From: Alicyclobacillus fructus
GTDB taxonomy: Bacteria; Bacillota; Bacilli; Alicyclobacillales; Alicyclobacillaceae
Direction of reading: 5' to 3'
Assembly: GCF_017329605.1 (NCBI RefSeq)
Contig: NZ_JAFMTY010000004.1
Location: 95,237-159,236 of the forward strand
Length of the DNA: 64,000 nucleotides
Part shown: piece after piece, positions 27,635-36,390 of the stretch
Layout of the letters: each line of letters begins with the position of its first letter
Numbering within the stretch: the first letter of the stretch is position 1
Program-made: the position numbers and the translations under genes
Notes under the pieces: model-generated
Seen by the model: only the letters and a program-made list of their open reading frames with translations
Database searches by the model: none
Told to the model about the DNA's origin: nothing

Positions 27635-28342
27635 CTATGCGCCGCCTTTGCCGTGTTCTCCGCCGGAGGGCGGGGCGAGCGGGCCGATGCGAAGCGCCTC
27701 CATGGCCTCTTCGACGCTGGGACACGCCGCAAGCGCCCTGAGTACGGCAATGGTTGGGCGGACGGCGGGCAGTTCGCCTGACTCGATCTTGGAGAGCGCA
27801 TCGCGCGCCCGTGTCCAACCCGCCCACTCGAGCTCGGCGCCGTGGATGCGGGGTTCGCTAAGCTGCCGGCTGGCGCACAGGTAAAATCGAGTGTCGAATC
27901 GCACGGGCTGGGTGGGCGGCGTGACGAAGCGGCCGATGCGCCGCAGGCGGCCGAGATCGAAGGCGAGACCGCGCGCGGCAAGCCACTGGGAGAGCGCATC
28001 GCCTCCTCTGCACAGTTCCGCCTGCTCGTCCGGGGTGAGTTGCGCGTCGATCACCGTGCCCGCGCCGTCGCGGACGGCCAGCAACCAGCCGATCTCCTCC
28101 GCCGTCTCGCGGAGCGCCGTCACGGCAAAGGCCGGATCGTCCTCATCTTCCGCGCACGCGGGCCGCGCCAGCGCCTTAGCGGCCGTTTCGGCGTCCGACG
28201 GATCCTGAGCCCCGCCCGGGAACGCCACGAATCCCGGGAGGAATCGCATCGTCTTCGCGCGCCGCACCACCAGCACCTCGATGTCCGCCTCCGCGCCGTC
28301 GCGAATCACGACCAAGGTGGCGGCCTTTCGTATCTCCGTCAT
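27635..28342 (-). CDS. Nudix hydrolase with extended Nudix box (NUDT19-like)
   Basis: A 235-residue Nudix protein. GFVAFPGGAQD leads into the box, but about 30 residues separate the glycines from the helix part A-x-R-E-T-A-E-E-I-G-W, the extended form seen in NUDT19-like enzymes. It is the last gene of the murT-gatD operon, its ATG overlapping the gatD stop, and it converges with the thioesterase gene. The partners suggest a link to cell-wall precursor or nucleotide-sugar turnover, but this is inference. Confidence 0.82.
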   Translation of the reverse strand: MTEIRKAATLVVIRDGAEADIEVLVVRRAKTMRFLPGFVAFPGGAQDPSDAETAAKALARPACAEDEDDPAFAVTALRETAEEIGWLLAVRDGAGTVIDAQLTPDEQAELCRGGDALSQWLAARGLAFDLGRLRRIGRFVTPPTQPVRFDTRFYLCASRQLSEPRIHGAELEWAGWTRARDALSKIESGELPAVRPTIAVLRALAACPSVEEAMEALRIGPLAPPSGGEHGKGGA

Positions 28343-29106
28343 GGCGATCCCGCCTCCGATCTCAGCATGGGTGCCACGTCCGCCATGCGGAGCGCGGCAA
28401 ACGCGGCCCTGGCCTCACGTTCAAGCCGGTCGTCGAGTGGCTCAAGTTCATCCGGCAGATGGGCGTACGCCAGCGCATCCCTTAGCACCGCGTCCGCCAG
28501 GGCCGGATTCTTCGGCAGGAGCGGGCCGTGCACGTACGTGCCCCAGATGCGCAGATGCCGCAGGCCTTCCTCGCCGCTCACCCCATCGTTGCCGTGTCCG
28601 TGAAGCACGCGCCCCAACGGGCGATGGCCGTGGCGGGTGCGTCCGCCGTGGTTTTCGAATCCGACGATCACGCCGACCTCTTCGCTCCAGACCGCGATGT
28701 TGCCAATGAGCCGCGGCGCGTCCGGCATCGCTTCGGTCACCATGTCGACGAGCGCGAGCCCGGGCACCTTCTCGCCGCTCGGGAGTTGGTAAAATTCGCC
28801 GAGCAGTTGGTAACCGCCGCAGATGGCGAGTACCGGAAGGCCGTCCTGCACCGCGCTCTGAAACTCGGCCTTACAACCTCGAAGCTTGTCCGCCACGATG
28901 GCTTGCTCCCGGTCCGATCCGCCGCCCAAGAGCACGAGGTGATAGCGGGAGAAATCCGGGACTTCGCCGTGCGTCACGCGGACCACGTCCACGTCGTAAC
29001 CGCGCCATTCCAGGCGGCGCCTGAGCACCGTGATATTGCCGCGATCGGCGTAGAGATTCAGCAAATCAGGATACAGATGTGCGATACAAAGCGCCTTGCG
29101 GCTCAA
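28339..29106 (-). CDS. gatD: Lipid II isoglutaminyl synthase, glutamine amidotransferase subunit
   Basis: A 255-residue class I amidotransferase of the CobB/CobQ type. The nucleophile is in LAICGGYQLLG and the catalytic His in YVHGPLLPKNP. With MurT it amidates the D-glutamate of lipid II to isoglutamine. The likely start is TTG 29106, preceded by AAGGGA; this overlaps the murT 3' end by 41 bases, a larger overlap than usual, so translation should be coupled. Confidence 0.9.
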   Translation of the reverse strand: MSRKALCIAHLYPDLLNLYADRGNITVLRRRLEWRGYDVDVVRVTHGEVPDFSRYHLVLLGGGSDREQAIVADKLRGCKAEFQSAVQDGLPVLAICGGYQLLGEFYQLPSGEKVPGLALVDMVTEAMPDAPRLIGNIAVWSEEVGVIVGFENHGGRTRHGHRPLGRVLHGHGNDGVSGEEGLRHLRIWGTYVHGPLLPKNPALADAVLRDALAYAHLPDELEPLDDRLEREARAAFAALRMADVAPMLRSEAGSP

Positions 29107-30448
29107 GTTGGTCCCTTCTTTCCGAAAGCCAGCGCGCCGCCGGGTGCAAAAGCGTGTACGTCACGAGCGCGTGCATGGCCGCGCCCGCGGCGGCGCTCGA
29201 CGAAATGCCTTCTTTGAGCGCGGCAATAAGATCGGGCTCCAGGCGGATCCTCGATTCGGGAAACCCCGCGTACTTCAGGCGGAGGGCCATGTCGTACGCG
29301 CGAAGCCCCGTCGCGATCACGCAAGTCAAGCGGGCGTCCTCCACCAGCAACTCGAAGTCCGCATCCCAAAGCCAGGATACGTCGCGCCCATCGGCTGCGA
29401 GATCGTTAACGCCGATGACCAGCAACTTGGCCCTGGCGTCCGACACCACGGCGTCCAGGACGCTGTCGCAGCCGGTGGGGTTCTTGATGAGATGGAGGGT
29501 CACAGGCGCCTCAAGGTCAAACCGCTGCATGCGCCCTTCGGGCGGTCGATAGGCGCGCAGTCCGCCGTGGATGGCGGCGCTCGGAAGTCCCAACGCGCGA
29601 GCCGCCGATACCGCCGCGAGAACGTTGTACGCGTTGTACAGACCTGCCGCGGGGAGATCGAGCATCAACGCGGGCAGCCCCTCTTCGGAGAAGCGCAGAA
29701 ATCCGCCCTGGAGCTCGCCCTGATATAGAGGATGGGGCCGCACAAAGTCGCAGCCTTCGCATCGATACAGGCCGAGCTGCCCGTACCAGAAACCGTCGTA
29801 ACGAAGCGGCTGCCCGCACATGAGGCAGAATTGGCCGTCGCGCATCTGTTCCCGCCGGGGCGATCTCGCCGTTTCCCGCCGCATGCCGTAATACAGGACT
29901 TTGCGCGAGGAGCGGAGGCCGAGGTATCGGCACAGCGGGTCGTCTCCGTTCAACACAAGCGTCGCCTGCGTCTGTCGAATGCCGTCCAACAGCTTCGCCA
30001 GGGTGCCGTCCAACTCCCCGTAGCGATCCAGCTGATCCCGGAAGACGTTTGTCACGACGATCACGCCGATGGGCAGGTCGCGCGCGACAACGGGCAGCGT
30101 CGCCTCGTCGATCTCCAGGACCGCAGTGTTCGCGCGAAGCCTCCCTGTCCACGAACAGGCCCGCAAAAAGGCCGTGGCGATGCCCTGGGCCAGGTTTGCG
30201 CCCTTGTGATTCGTGACGACCGGTTCCGTTTCGGCGACCATGCTCGCCAAGAGCGAGGTGGTCGTCGTCTTGCCGTTGGTCCCGGTCACCGCAATGACGC
30301 GCTTCACCCGACCTCCGAAGCGCCGAAGCAGGCCGGGCGCGATGCGGAGCGCCACTTTACCCGGCAAACTGGTGGCGTCTCGGCCGCGCAGCATGAGTAT
30401 CCACAGGATGAGTTTGCCGATCCAGATGCCGAGCATGAGGGCATGCAT
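29066..30448 (-). CDS. murT: Lipid II isoglutaminyl synthase, Mur ligase-like subunit
   Basis: A 460-residue Mur-ligase relative that activates lipid II D-glutamate with ATP for amidation by GatD. The P-loop is TGTNGKTTTT, and the N-terminal segment is hydrophobic. A four-Cys ribbon is present: C-L-M-C-G (about 212) and C-E-G-C (about 233), typical of MurT. The C-terminal DUF1727 domain contains the catalytic-triad region near NDLAADGRDVSW. ATG 30448 abuts GAAAGG; ATG 30436 has better spacing and may be the true start. Confidence 0.9.
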   Translation of the reverse strand: MHALMLGIWIGKLILWILMLRGRDATSLPGKVALRIAPGLLRRFGGRVKRVIAVTGTNGKTTTTSLLASMVAETEPVVTNHKGANLAQGIATAFLRACSWTGRLRANTAVLEIDEATLPVVARDLPIGVIVVTNVFRDQLDRYGELDGTLAKLLDGIRQTQATLVLNGDDPLCRYLGLRSSRKVLYYGMRRETARSPRREQMRDGQFCLMCGQPLRYDGFWYGQLGLYRCEGCDFVRPHPLYQGELQGGFLRFSEEGLPALMLDLPAAGLYNAYNVLAAVSAARALGLPSAAIHGGLRAYRPPEGRMQRFDLEAPVTLHLIKNPTGCDSVLDAVVSDARAKLLVIGVNDLAADGRDVSWLWDADFELLVEDARLTCVIATGLRAYDMALRLKYAGFPESRIRLEPDLIAALKEGISSSAAAGAAMHALVTYTLLHPAARWLSERRDQLEPQGALYRTSVS

Positions 30449-30561
30449 CCTTTCGCGAGATGGGCGCCGATCCGGGGATTTGAGCGCCCAATGGTTTTCT
30501 TCCGTGGATTATACTATATTTCGATCGCCCGGGCCTCGGCCCGAAGAAGGAGGATGCCGGC

Positions 30562-30927
30562 TTGTACCATCTGTACGGTTATCGGCGTTGCTCGACATGC
30601 CGCAACGCGCTGGCGTTTCTGGAGCGTTTGGGCGTCGACGTGTCGTTCCACGACATCGTCGAACAGCCGCCTGAGCTGCCCACGCTTCGCGCATGGTTCG
30701 AAGCCGTGAACGGCGACATCCGTTCGCTCGTCAACACGCGCGGAGAGGTGTATCGACGGCGGGGATTGAAAGAGGTGTCGTGGCCCGTGGACACGTGGCT
30801 CGAGGAGATGCACCGGGATGGAAAACTCATCCGCCGGCCGGTGCTCGTGACGCCGTCTGGACGCGTGATCGTCGGATTCGACGAATCCGTGTATCGCGCC
30901 GCCGTGAGCGAGGAGAAGACCCCATGA
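30562..30927 (+). CDS. Spx/ArsC-family thioredoxin-like protein (YusI/YffB-like)
   Basis: A 121-residue ArsC-fold protein with a CSTC active site (Y-R-R-C-S-T-C-R). Length and the ending E-x-W-P-V-D-T-W, R-R-P-V-L-V fit the Spx/MgsR/YusI family rather than true arsenate reductase. TTG 30562 follows AAGGAGGATG. The next gene starts within its stop (ATGA). Whether it binds RNA polymerase like Spx cannot be told. Confidence 0.82.
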   Translation: MYHLYGYRRCSTCRNALAFLERLGVDVSFHDIVEQPPELPTLRAWFEAVNGDIRSLVNTRGEVYRRRGLKEVSWPVDTWLEEMHRDGKLIRRPVLVTPSGRVIVGFDESVYRAAVSEEKTP

Positions 30928-31514
30928 GGCGCCTGTTCTTCGGGCTCGAACTTCCTGTCGCATGGAAGGACGCCATCGCCAATTGGGTCGAGTCGATTCG
31001 GCAGGAAGGCCAGGTGGTGGCGCGCAACTGGTCGCGCAGGGATCTGTACCACCTGACCGTGCTGTTTCTCGGCATGGTCGATCCGGCCGACGTCCCGCGC
31101 GCCGCGGAGGCCGGGCAACGGGCCGCTGCCGAGCAGGCGCCGTTCCGCCTGACGACGGGATCCTTCGGCCGGTTCGAGACGAGCCGCGTGTTCTGGCTCG
31201 GACTGGACGCGCGTCACTCCGATCTCGACGCGCTCACGGCGCTTCACCGCCGCGTGAGAACAGACGTGAGCATCTGTCTGCCGGGCGTGAACACGGAGGA
31301 TCGGCCGTACCGGCCGCACATCACGCTCGCCCGGGAACTTCGCCAATTCCCGGAACACGCCCCTGCTCCGCCACAGGCTCTGAGCCACGAGTTCACGGAG
31401 CTGTGCTTGTTCGAGTCCACCCGCGCAAACGGCCAACTGGTCTATCCCGTCATCCGGCGCTTCCCATTTTGCGGCGCCGCCGCGATTCGTATGCCAGAAG
31501 GCCCAGCGCGTTGA
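30924..31514 (+). CDS. thpR: RNA 2',3'-cyclic phosphodiesterase (2'-5' RNA ligase family)
   Basis: A 196-residue 2H phosphoesterase. The two catalytic H-x-T motifs are YHLTVLFLG (about 41) and RPHITLAR (about 135). The family opens 2',3'-cyclic phosphates on RNA. The ATG overlaps the stop of the Spx-like gene; the longer open frame from 30693 is antisense-phase sequence inside that gene. Its last 65 bases overlap the convergent metallo-beta-lactamase-fold gene. Confidence 0.88.
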   Translation: MRRLFFGLELPVAWKDAIANWVESIRQEGQVVARNWSRRDLYHLTVLFLGMVDPADVPRAAEAGQRAAAEQAPFRLTTGSFGRFETSRVFWLGLDARHSDLDALTALHRRVRTDVSICLPGVNTEDRPYRPHITLARELRQFPEHAPAPPQALSHEFTELCLFESTRANGQLVYPVIRRFPFCGAAAIRMPEGPAR

Positions 31515-32427
31515 GCATCAGGTCAAGGTGAATGGCCTGCGGCCGGAATGCGGCCGGATCGAGCCCCAGTTCGCGCAGGCGTTCCCGGACGATCTCGGCC
31601 TGCGCCGCTTCCAGCGCCTCGGGAGACGGATGATCGTCGAAGGTTCGCTCAATGAGCTCTCGGAACCTGTCCGCGTAGTACACCGTCTCTCGCAGGGCTT
31701 CCTCTTTGGGCGAAGGGCCAAAGTGCGCCTGGTACACTGTCTCCATCGGCAGCCTCGCGAACATTTCGCAAGTCCGGTGGACGGCATCGGGATCGAAATC
31801 GACAGGCGAGGTCGAGGGCATCACAAACTCGTAGGGGAACCCCGTGAAGCCCTTGACGAAGCGCAATCCCGCGCTATCTCCCGTGAAAATGCCGTTGGAG
31901 ACAGGATCCGCAATGGCGAAATGGTGGCTTGCATGCCCAGGGGCATCCAGGAACACGAGGCGCCGCTCGCCGATGACCAGTTCACTCTCGTGAGGCATGG
32001 CCTGCACCTGCTCGGCTGGGACGGGTTCAAGCGGTCCGAACAGCTGATCGAGTTGGTCGCCATACACTTCGCGCGCGCCCTGGTAGAGTCGCGACGGATC
32101 GATCATGTGCCGCGCGCCGCGCGGGTGAACGAGCAACTTCGCCTGCGGGGCCAGTTTCATGAACTGGCCTGCGCCGCCGGCGTGATCGAGATGAATGTGC
32201 GTGACGGCGACGTAGGCGATGTCCGTCGGTTTGAGGCCCAAGGCGCTGAGCCCCGCCAGCAGGGCTTGGTGCGATCGCGCGGAACCGGTTTCAACGAGCA
32301 TGGGCTCGCGGTCTCGCACGAGATAAGCGCATGTGCGGTACCGCATGCCGAGTTCCATCAGGTCGATCATCCACACGCCCGGCGCGATTTCCACCGGTTG
32401 TGGGTACGTCGGGTGACGTCCTTCCAT
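31450..32427 (-). CDS. Metallo-beta-lactamase-fold hydrolase
   Basis: A 325-residue cytosolic MBL-fold protein with the full metal set: THIHLDHAGG, P-G-H-A-S-H-H, FTGDSAG and a final YQAHFGP His. A C-terminal helical extension follows (about 230-325). Such proteins include lactonases, glyoxalases and phosphodiesterases; the substrate is unknown. It lies 12 bases after the ftsW-like gene on the same strand and its 3' end is antisense to the last 65 bases of thpR. Confidence 0.85.
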   Translation of the reverse strand: MEGRHPTYPQPVEIAPGVWMIDLMELGMRYRTCAYLVRDREPMLVETGSARSHQALLAGLSALGLKPTDIAYVAVTHIHLDHAGGAGQFMKLAPQAKLLVHPRGARHMIDPSRLYQGAREVYGDQLDQLFGPLEPVPAEQVQAMPHESELVIGERRLVFLDAPGHASHHFAIADPVSNGIFTGDSAGLRFVKGFTGFPYEFVMPSTSPVDFDPDAVHRTCEMFARLPMETVYQAHFGPSPKEEALRETVYYADRFRELIERTFDDHPSPEALEAAQAEIVRERLRELGLDPAAFRPQAIHLDLMLNALGLLAYESRRRRKMGSAG

Positions 32428-32439
32428 GAGCTTTCCCCC

Positions 32440-33849
32440 CTAGCGTTTGTCGCGGCGAAAGGGTCCGCCGGGTTTTCGCGATCGTTCGTCGCGTCGTTTG
32501 GTGGCCGCCGCTTCACGGCTTGCCCGCCAGGACAGCGAGATGGGCCGATCCGCGTGCTTCAAGGGCGTCCCTCGATCTCGGCCAACCTCCTCCCGCTTGC
32601 GGAAAGGGCTTGTCCGCGCGCGAGGCAGTCGCGCGACGGGCGCGCGTCCCGAGGAACGCCTGGACGTCCCCGCGGCATCCTGGCGGGTCGCGCGGATGTC
32701 TTCGACCGAGATGATGTCCGCGAGGGTGTCCTCCTCAGGAAGCTCCAACTCCGTCTCGCGCGAGACGCTCATCAAAATGCCCATGGCGGCCAGATTCATG
32801 ACGAGATCCGTGCCGCCATAGCTGATGAACGGCAGCGGGATCCCGGTGACCGGCAGGAGCCAGGTCACGGCGCCGAGGTTGATCAGCGTCTGCACGATGA
32901 TGGACGATGTGAGCCCTATCGCGAGGAGTGACCCAAACCGATCGCGCGCGTACCGGGCGATGTGGAAACCGCGCCAAATGACGACGGCGAAGATCGCCAA
33001 CAACCCAAGGTCGCCGAGCCATCCCCACTCTTCGGTGAACACCGCGAAGATAAAGTCCGTGTAGGACTCCGGAAGGTAGCCGGTGGCGGAGATGCTCGAG
33101 GCAAATCCGCGCCCGGTGAGACCTCCGTTGGCGATAGCCGTGAGACCCTGGATCAGTTGATAACCGGAAGACTTGGGATGTTGAAACGGGTGGAAAAACG
33201 CCACCAGGCGGCTGGAGCGGTACTCCGCCATGCGCGCGCCGAGGAAGCCGACGGCCACGGCCGCACCCATGGTGAACCCGAGTGGCTTGCCCGGAACGCC
33301 TGCCGCGAACATCAGGATCATGGCTGTGAGAAAGATGCAGAGTGCGGTGCCCATGTCCGGCTCGGCAAATACGAGCAGGATGGTCACAGCCACCATGATC
33401 ATGGCGGGCCGGAACGTCCGCCGAAGATCGCGCAAGATGGGCAACTTTCTCGTCAATAAATACGCCAGGTAGATGACGAGGGCCATGAGCGCGATCTCGG
33501 ACGGTTGGACGTGTACGCTTGCGGTGCCAATCCATCGCGTGGCGCCCAGGCTCTTGTGGCCGATGCCCGGCACCATCACGGCGACAAGGAGGAGGAGCGC
33601 CGCGAGCATGATTTTCGCAGCGTGTTTGTACCAGAAGTGATAGGGAATGAACGTGCAACCGCCCATGGCGGCAAGACCCAGAATGGCCGCCGCGAGCTGC
33701 CGAATGGCGAAGTGATCCGGGGCCAGGCCTTGGTGAATGTCGTACACCATGCTCGCGGAGTAGACCGTGACCACGCCAATGCCCGTCAACATGAGGACCG
33801 CGATAAAGAGCACGTAATCCGGTTGATGCCGCTCGGTCCGCACGTCCAC
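32440..33849 (-). CDS. ftsW: SEDS peptidoglycan glycosyltransferase, FtsW-like
   Basis: A 469-residue polytopic protein with about ten membrane helices (residues 10-375) and a basic cytoplasmic tail of about 80 residues. SEDS signatures are A-E-P-D-M-G-T-A, GYQLIQGLTAIANGG, the essential Asp in LPESYTDFIF and the final GIPLPFISYGGTDL. The signatures suit FtsW, the septal glycosyltransferase, better than RodA. GTG 33849 is the likely start. The arginine-rich tail is longer than usual. Confidence 0.85.
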   Translation of the reverse strand: MDVRTERHQPDYVLFIAVLMLTGIGVVTVYSASMVYDIHQGLAPDHFAIRQLAAAILGLAAMGGCTFIPYHFWYKHAAKIMLAALLLLVAVMVPGIGHKSLGATRWIGTASVHVQPSEIALMALVIYLAYLLTRKLPILRDLRRTFRPAMIMVAVTILLVFAEPDMGTALCIFLTAMILMFAAGVPGKPLGFTMGAAVAVGFLGARMAEYRSSRLVAFFHPFQHPKSSGYQLIQGLTAIANGGLTGRGFASSISATGYLPESYTDFIFAVFTEEWGWLGDLGLLAIFAVVIWRGFHIARYARDRFGSLLAIGLTSSIIVQTLINLGAVTWLLPVTGIPLPFISYGGTDLVMNLAAMGILMSVSRETELELPEEDTLADIISVEDIRATRQDAAGTSRRSSGRAPVARLPRARTSPFRKREEVGRDRGTPLKHADRPISLSWRASREAAATKRRDERSRKPGGPFRRDKR

Positions 33850-33925
33850 ACCCCGCTTTGCGCTGTCTAGGCTAAGTCCTCATTCGACAGCTTACGGCCA
33901 TTCCCTCCTCGAAGGCAAGCTCCCG

Positions 33926-34237
33926 TTACCACCAGTGAATCCCGATGGCGGTGATGCCGAGGATAGCGGCAAGCGGAATGGCGAGGTGCCAGGGATTCGG
34001 AGGACCTCCCGGCGGCCCATACGGATTCTGCGGAGGGCCGGGCGGCATTCCGCTGGGTCCAGGTCCAAAGATGCCGCGCGCATGCCCTAAAGGCGTGTCA
34101 GCGTCCAGGCGCACCGCATGTTGAAGAATGAGGTGATGCCGGGTCACGTGGACGACCACGCCTTGAAACCTGCCGAAACGCGTGTGACAGTGAACGTGGC
34201 GGCCCAAGTATCCTCGGATGTCGCGAAGCGTAAGCAT
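33926..34237 (-). CDS. Small protein with Pro/Gly-rich linker and C-terminal membrane helix
   Basis: A 103-residue protein of unknown family. The N-terminal 50 residues look like a small beta domain rich in His and Arg, the middle (about 56-80) is a P-G-P-rich linker, and the end (about 83-102) is hydrophobic enough for one membrane helix. ATG 34237 follows AAAGGAGG. It lies upstream of ftsW on the same strand, separated by 76 bases. The linker style resembles spore coat or surface proteins, but that is only an impression. Confidence 0.6.
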   Translation of the reverse strand: MLTLRDIRGYLGRHVHCHTRFGRFQGVVVHVTRHHLILQHAVRLDADTPLGHARGIFGPGPSGMPPGPPQNPYGPPGGPPNPWHLAIPLAAILGITAIGIHWW

Positions 34238-34337
34238 AGATGAACGCCTCCTTTTCCCTTTACGTTACGGGGCATTCGTCCGCTTTGGCTGGGCGGTTGC
34301 ACCCATGGCGGAAGGGAGGAACATGGGGGGAGGGCGG

Positions 34338-35138
34338 ATGCGCATGCACGGAGCGCGACGGCGAGTCAGGATTTTTGCGCACAGGGGGGCGAGCTCTGAG
34401 GCGCCTCAGAACACCTTGCCGGCGTTCGAAATCGCCTGGCGGCAAGGGGCGGACGTGATCGAGACCGATGTTCACTGGACCAAGGACGAAGAGCTCGTCA
34501 TCTGTCACGATCCGCGCATCGACGCGGTTTCAAACGGACGCGGCGAGATTGCGGAGATGACCTACCAGCAATTGCTGACCTACGATTTTGGGTACTGGTT
34601 CACGAGGGACGGAGGGCGAACGTATCCGTACAGGGGACGTGGCGTTCGCATCGCGGCTTTGCGCGAGGTCCTGCGGGCGTTTCCGGCGGCGCAATTCAAC
34701 GTCGATCTGAAACCAAAGCGCGCTCGCGTCGGTCTATTTCTTCGGACGCTCGAGGAAGAAGGCGCGCTGGAGCGCGTGACGCTCGCCTCCTTTCACCATG
34801 GAACGCTTTCGGAAGCCAGAGCGCGTTGCCCGCGCCTGCGAACGAGCGCATCGCCGCTTGAGGTGGCCCGCCTCTTGGCGCTGTCGCGCACCGGTTGGAA
34901 GCCCCGCGGGCGCGCGAGGCTGCCGTTTCAGGCGGTTCAGGTCCCGGTTCGACAATATGGGATTCGGGTGGTCACGCCGCATTTCGTCGCGTTCGCGCAC
35001 CGGCTCGGACTGGAGGTTGACGTATGGACCGTCGACGAACCCGAGTTGATGCGCGAACTGATTCGGCAAGGCGTGGACGGCATTGTCACAAATTCGCCGC
35101 AGATCTTGCAACAGCTCCTGCTGGAACTGGAACAATAA
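34338..35138 (+). CDS. Glycerophosphodiester phosphodiesterase
   Basis: A GDPD TIM-barrel protein of about 266 residues that cleaves glycerophosphodiesters to glycerol 3-phosphate and an alcohol. Motifs: IFAHRGASSEAPQNT (catalytic His), VIETDVHWTKD (metal Glu and Asp), ICHDPRID (second His) and the final WTVDEP. Several in-frame ATGs (34323, 34338, 34344) follow purine-rich runs; I list 34338, and the exact start is uncertain by a few codons. No signal peptide is evident, so a cytosolic enzyme. Confidence 0.85.
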   Translation: MRMHGARRRVRIFAHRGASSEAPQNTLPAFEIAWRQGADVIETDVHWTKDEELVICHDPRIDAVSNGRGEIAEMTYQQLLTYDFGYWFTRDGGRTYPYRGRGVRIAALREVLRAFPAAQFNVDLKPKRARVGLFLRTLEEEGALERVTLASFHHGTLSEARARCPRLRTSASPLEVARLLALSRTGWKPRGRARLPFQAVQVPVRQYGIRVVTPHFVAFAHRLGLEVDVWTVDEPELMRELIRQGVDGIVTNSPQILQQLLLELEQ

Positions 35139-35181
35139 TCGTGACATCATGGGGTTGTTTGCACCGGGAGGAGGGTGGCGC

Positions 35182-36390
35182 GTGGAGTCGGTCCGACGCG
35201 AATGGAAGTACTTCGACATCACCGTGGTCGTGGTGCTGGCTCTGCTCGCCGTATACGCGTGTCTCGCCATTCACGCGGCGACTGCGGGCAACCACAGCGC
35301 CAACATCCCGTCCCACGTCATGAGCAAACAGATTGCGTACGAGGTGCTCGGATTTGTCGCGCTGTTTGCCGGCGCGTTCATGGATTACCGCTGGCTTCGG
35401 AAGGCGCACTGGTGGCTTTGGGGAATCTCCTGTGTGCTGCTCGTGGCCGTATTCGGCTTTCCGGCGACCATGGGCGCGCATTCGTGGATCTCGTTCCACT
35501 CGTTTTCCTTTCAGCCCTCCGAGCTGGCGAAAGTCGCCATCATGGTCTGGTTGGCGAAGTACATGGCCGATGTGGAAGAGGCAGAGGTGCCTGATTACCG
35601 CCTGCGCAAGCAGTGGATCTTTCTCCCCATCGTGTTGGTGCCGTTCGCCCTTACGTTCAAAGAGCCAGCCCTGGGACAGGCCCTTGTGATGATCGCCATT
35701 TTCCTGACGATGTACAGCGTGTTTGCTCGCCGCGGACCGTATGCGGTGCTCATGTTCTTTGTCCTCGGCGTGATCGCGCTCGGCATCCTCGCCACGACCG
35801 TGTTCACGAAGCAGACCCTCGCGTTTGTGGACGTGCTGATGAAACATCACATTTTGAAGGGATATCAGGCATACCGCATTTTGACTTGGGTCGATCCGAA
35901 CTTCAGTCAGGACAAATACGGCTACAATATTCACATGGCGCAAACGGCCATCGGCAGCGGTGAACTGTTCGGCGAGGGATACGGGAAGGGCGTGCTCACG
36001 TCGGGCGGCTGGGTGCCCAATCAGTGGACGGACTACATCTTCTCCGCGATTGGGGAGGAGTTCGGTTTCGTCGGATCCGCCATCCTGGTGCTGCTGTTTC
36101 TCATCCTGTGCCATCGGCTGATCCGCATCGCGCAGACGACGACCGACCCGTTCGGGATGTACATTGCGGTCGGGATCGTCGGGATGTTCGCGTTTCAGGT
36201 ATTCGAAAACATCGGTGCAGACATGTACATGAGTCCGTCCACGGGTATCACGTTGCCCTTCATCAGCTACGGAGGAACGTCCTTGTTGGTCAACTACTTC
36301 GCCGTGGGCATCGTCTTGAGCGTCGGGCTGAGGCGCAGACGTGCGCGCCTGCAGGCACAATTTGAAGCGAGCAAGGGGCGATTGGCGTGA
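35182..36390 (+). CDS. rodA: SEDS peptidoglycan glycosyltransferase, RodA-like
   Basis: A 402-residue SEDS protein with about ten membrane helices, acting in side-wall synthesis if truly RodA. Signatures: SFQPSELAKV, GSGELFGEGYGKG, WVPNQWTDYIFSAIGEE with the essential Asp, and TLPFISYGGTSL. The usual E/Q-P-D-L-G-T-A motif reads EPALGQAL, lacking the Asp. GTG 35182 follows GGGAGGAGGG; codons from 35083 lie in the preceding gene. The stop overlaps the next aminotransferase start (GTGA). Confidence 0.85.
   Translation: MESVRREWKYFDITVVVVLALLAVYACLAIHAATAGNHSANIPSHVMSKQIAYEVLGFVALFAGAFMDYRWLRKAHWWLWGISCVLLVAVFGFPATMGAHSWISFHSFSFQPSELAKVAIMVWLAKYMADVEEAEVPDYRLRKQWIFLPIVLVPFALTFKEPALGQALVMIAIFLTMYSVFARRGPYAVLMFFVLGVIALGILATTVFTKQTLAFVDVLMKHHILKGYQAYRILTWVDPNFSQDKYGYNIHMAQTAIGSGELFGEGYGKGVLTSGGWVPNQWTDYIFSAIGEEFGFVGSAILVLLFLILCHRLIRIAQTTTDPFGMYIAVGIVGMFAFQVFENIGADMYMSPSTGITLPFISYGGTSLLVNYFAVGIVLSVGLRRRRARLQAQFEASKGRLA

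Noticed and set aside
30693..30923. N-terminal extension of the ThpR frame
   Set aside because: It lies within the Spx-like gene in another frame; ATG 30924 overlaps the upstream stop and starts at the family N-terminus.
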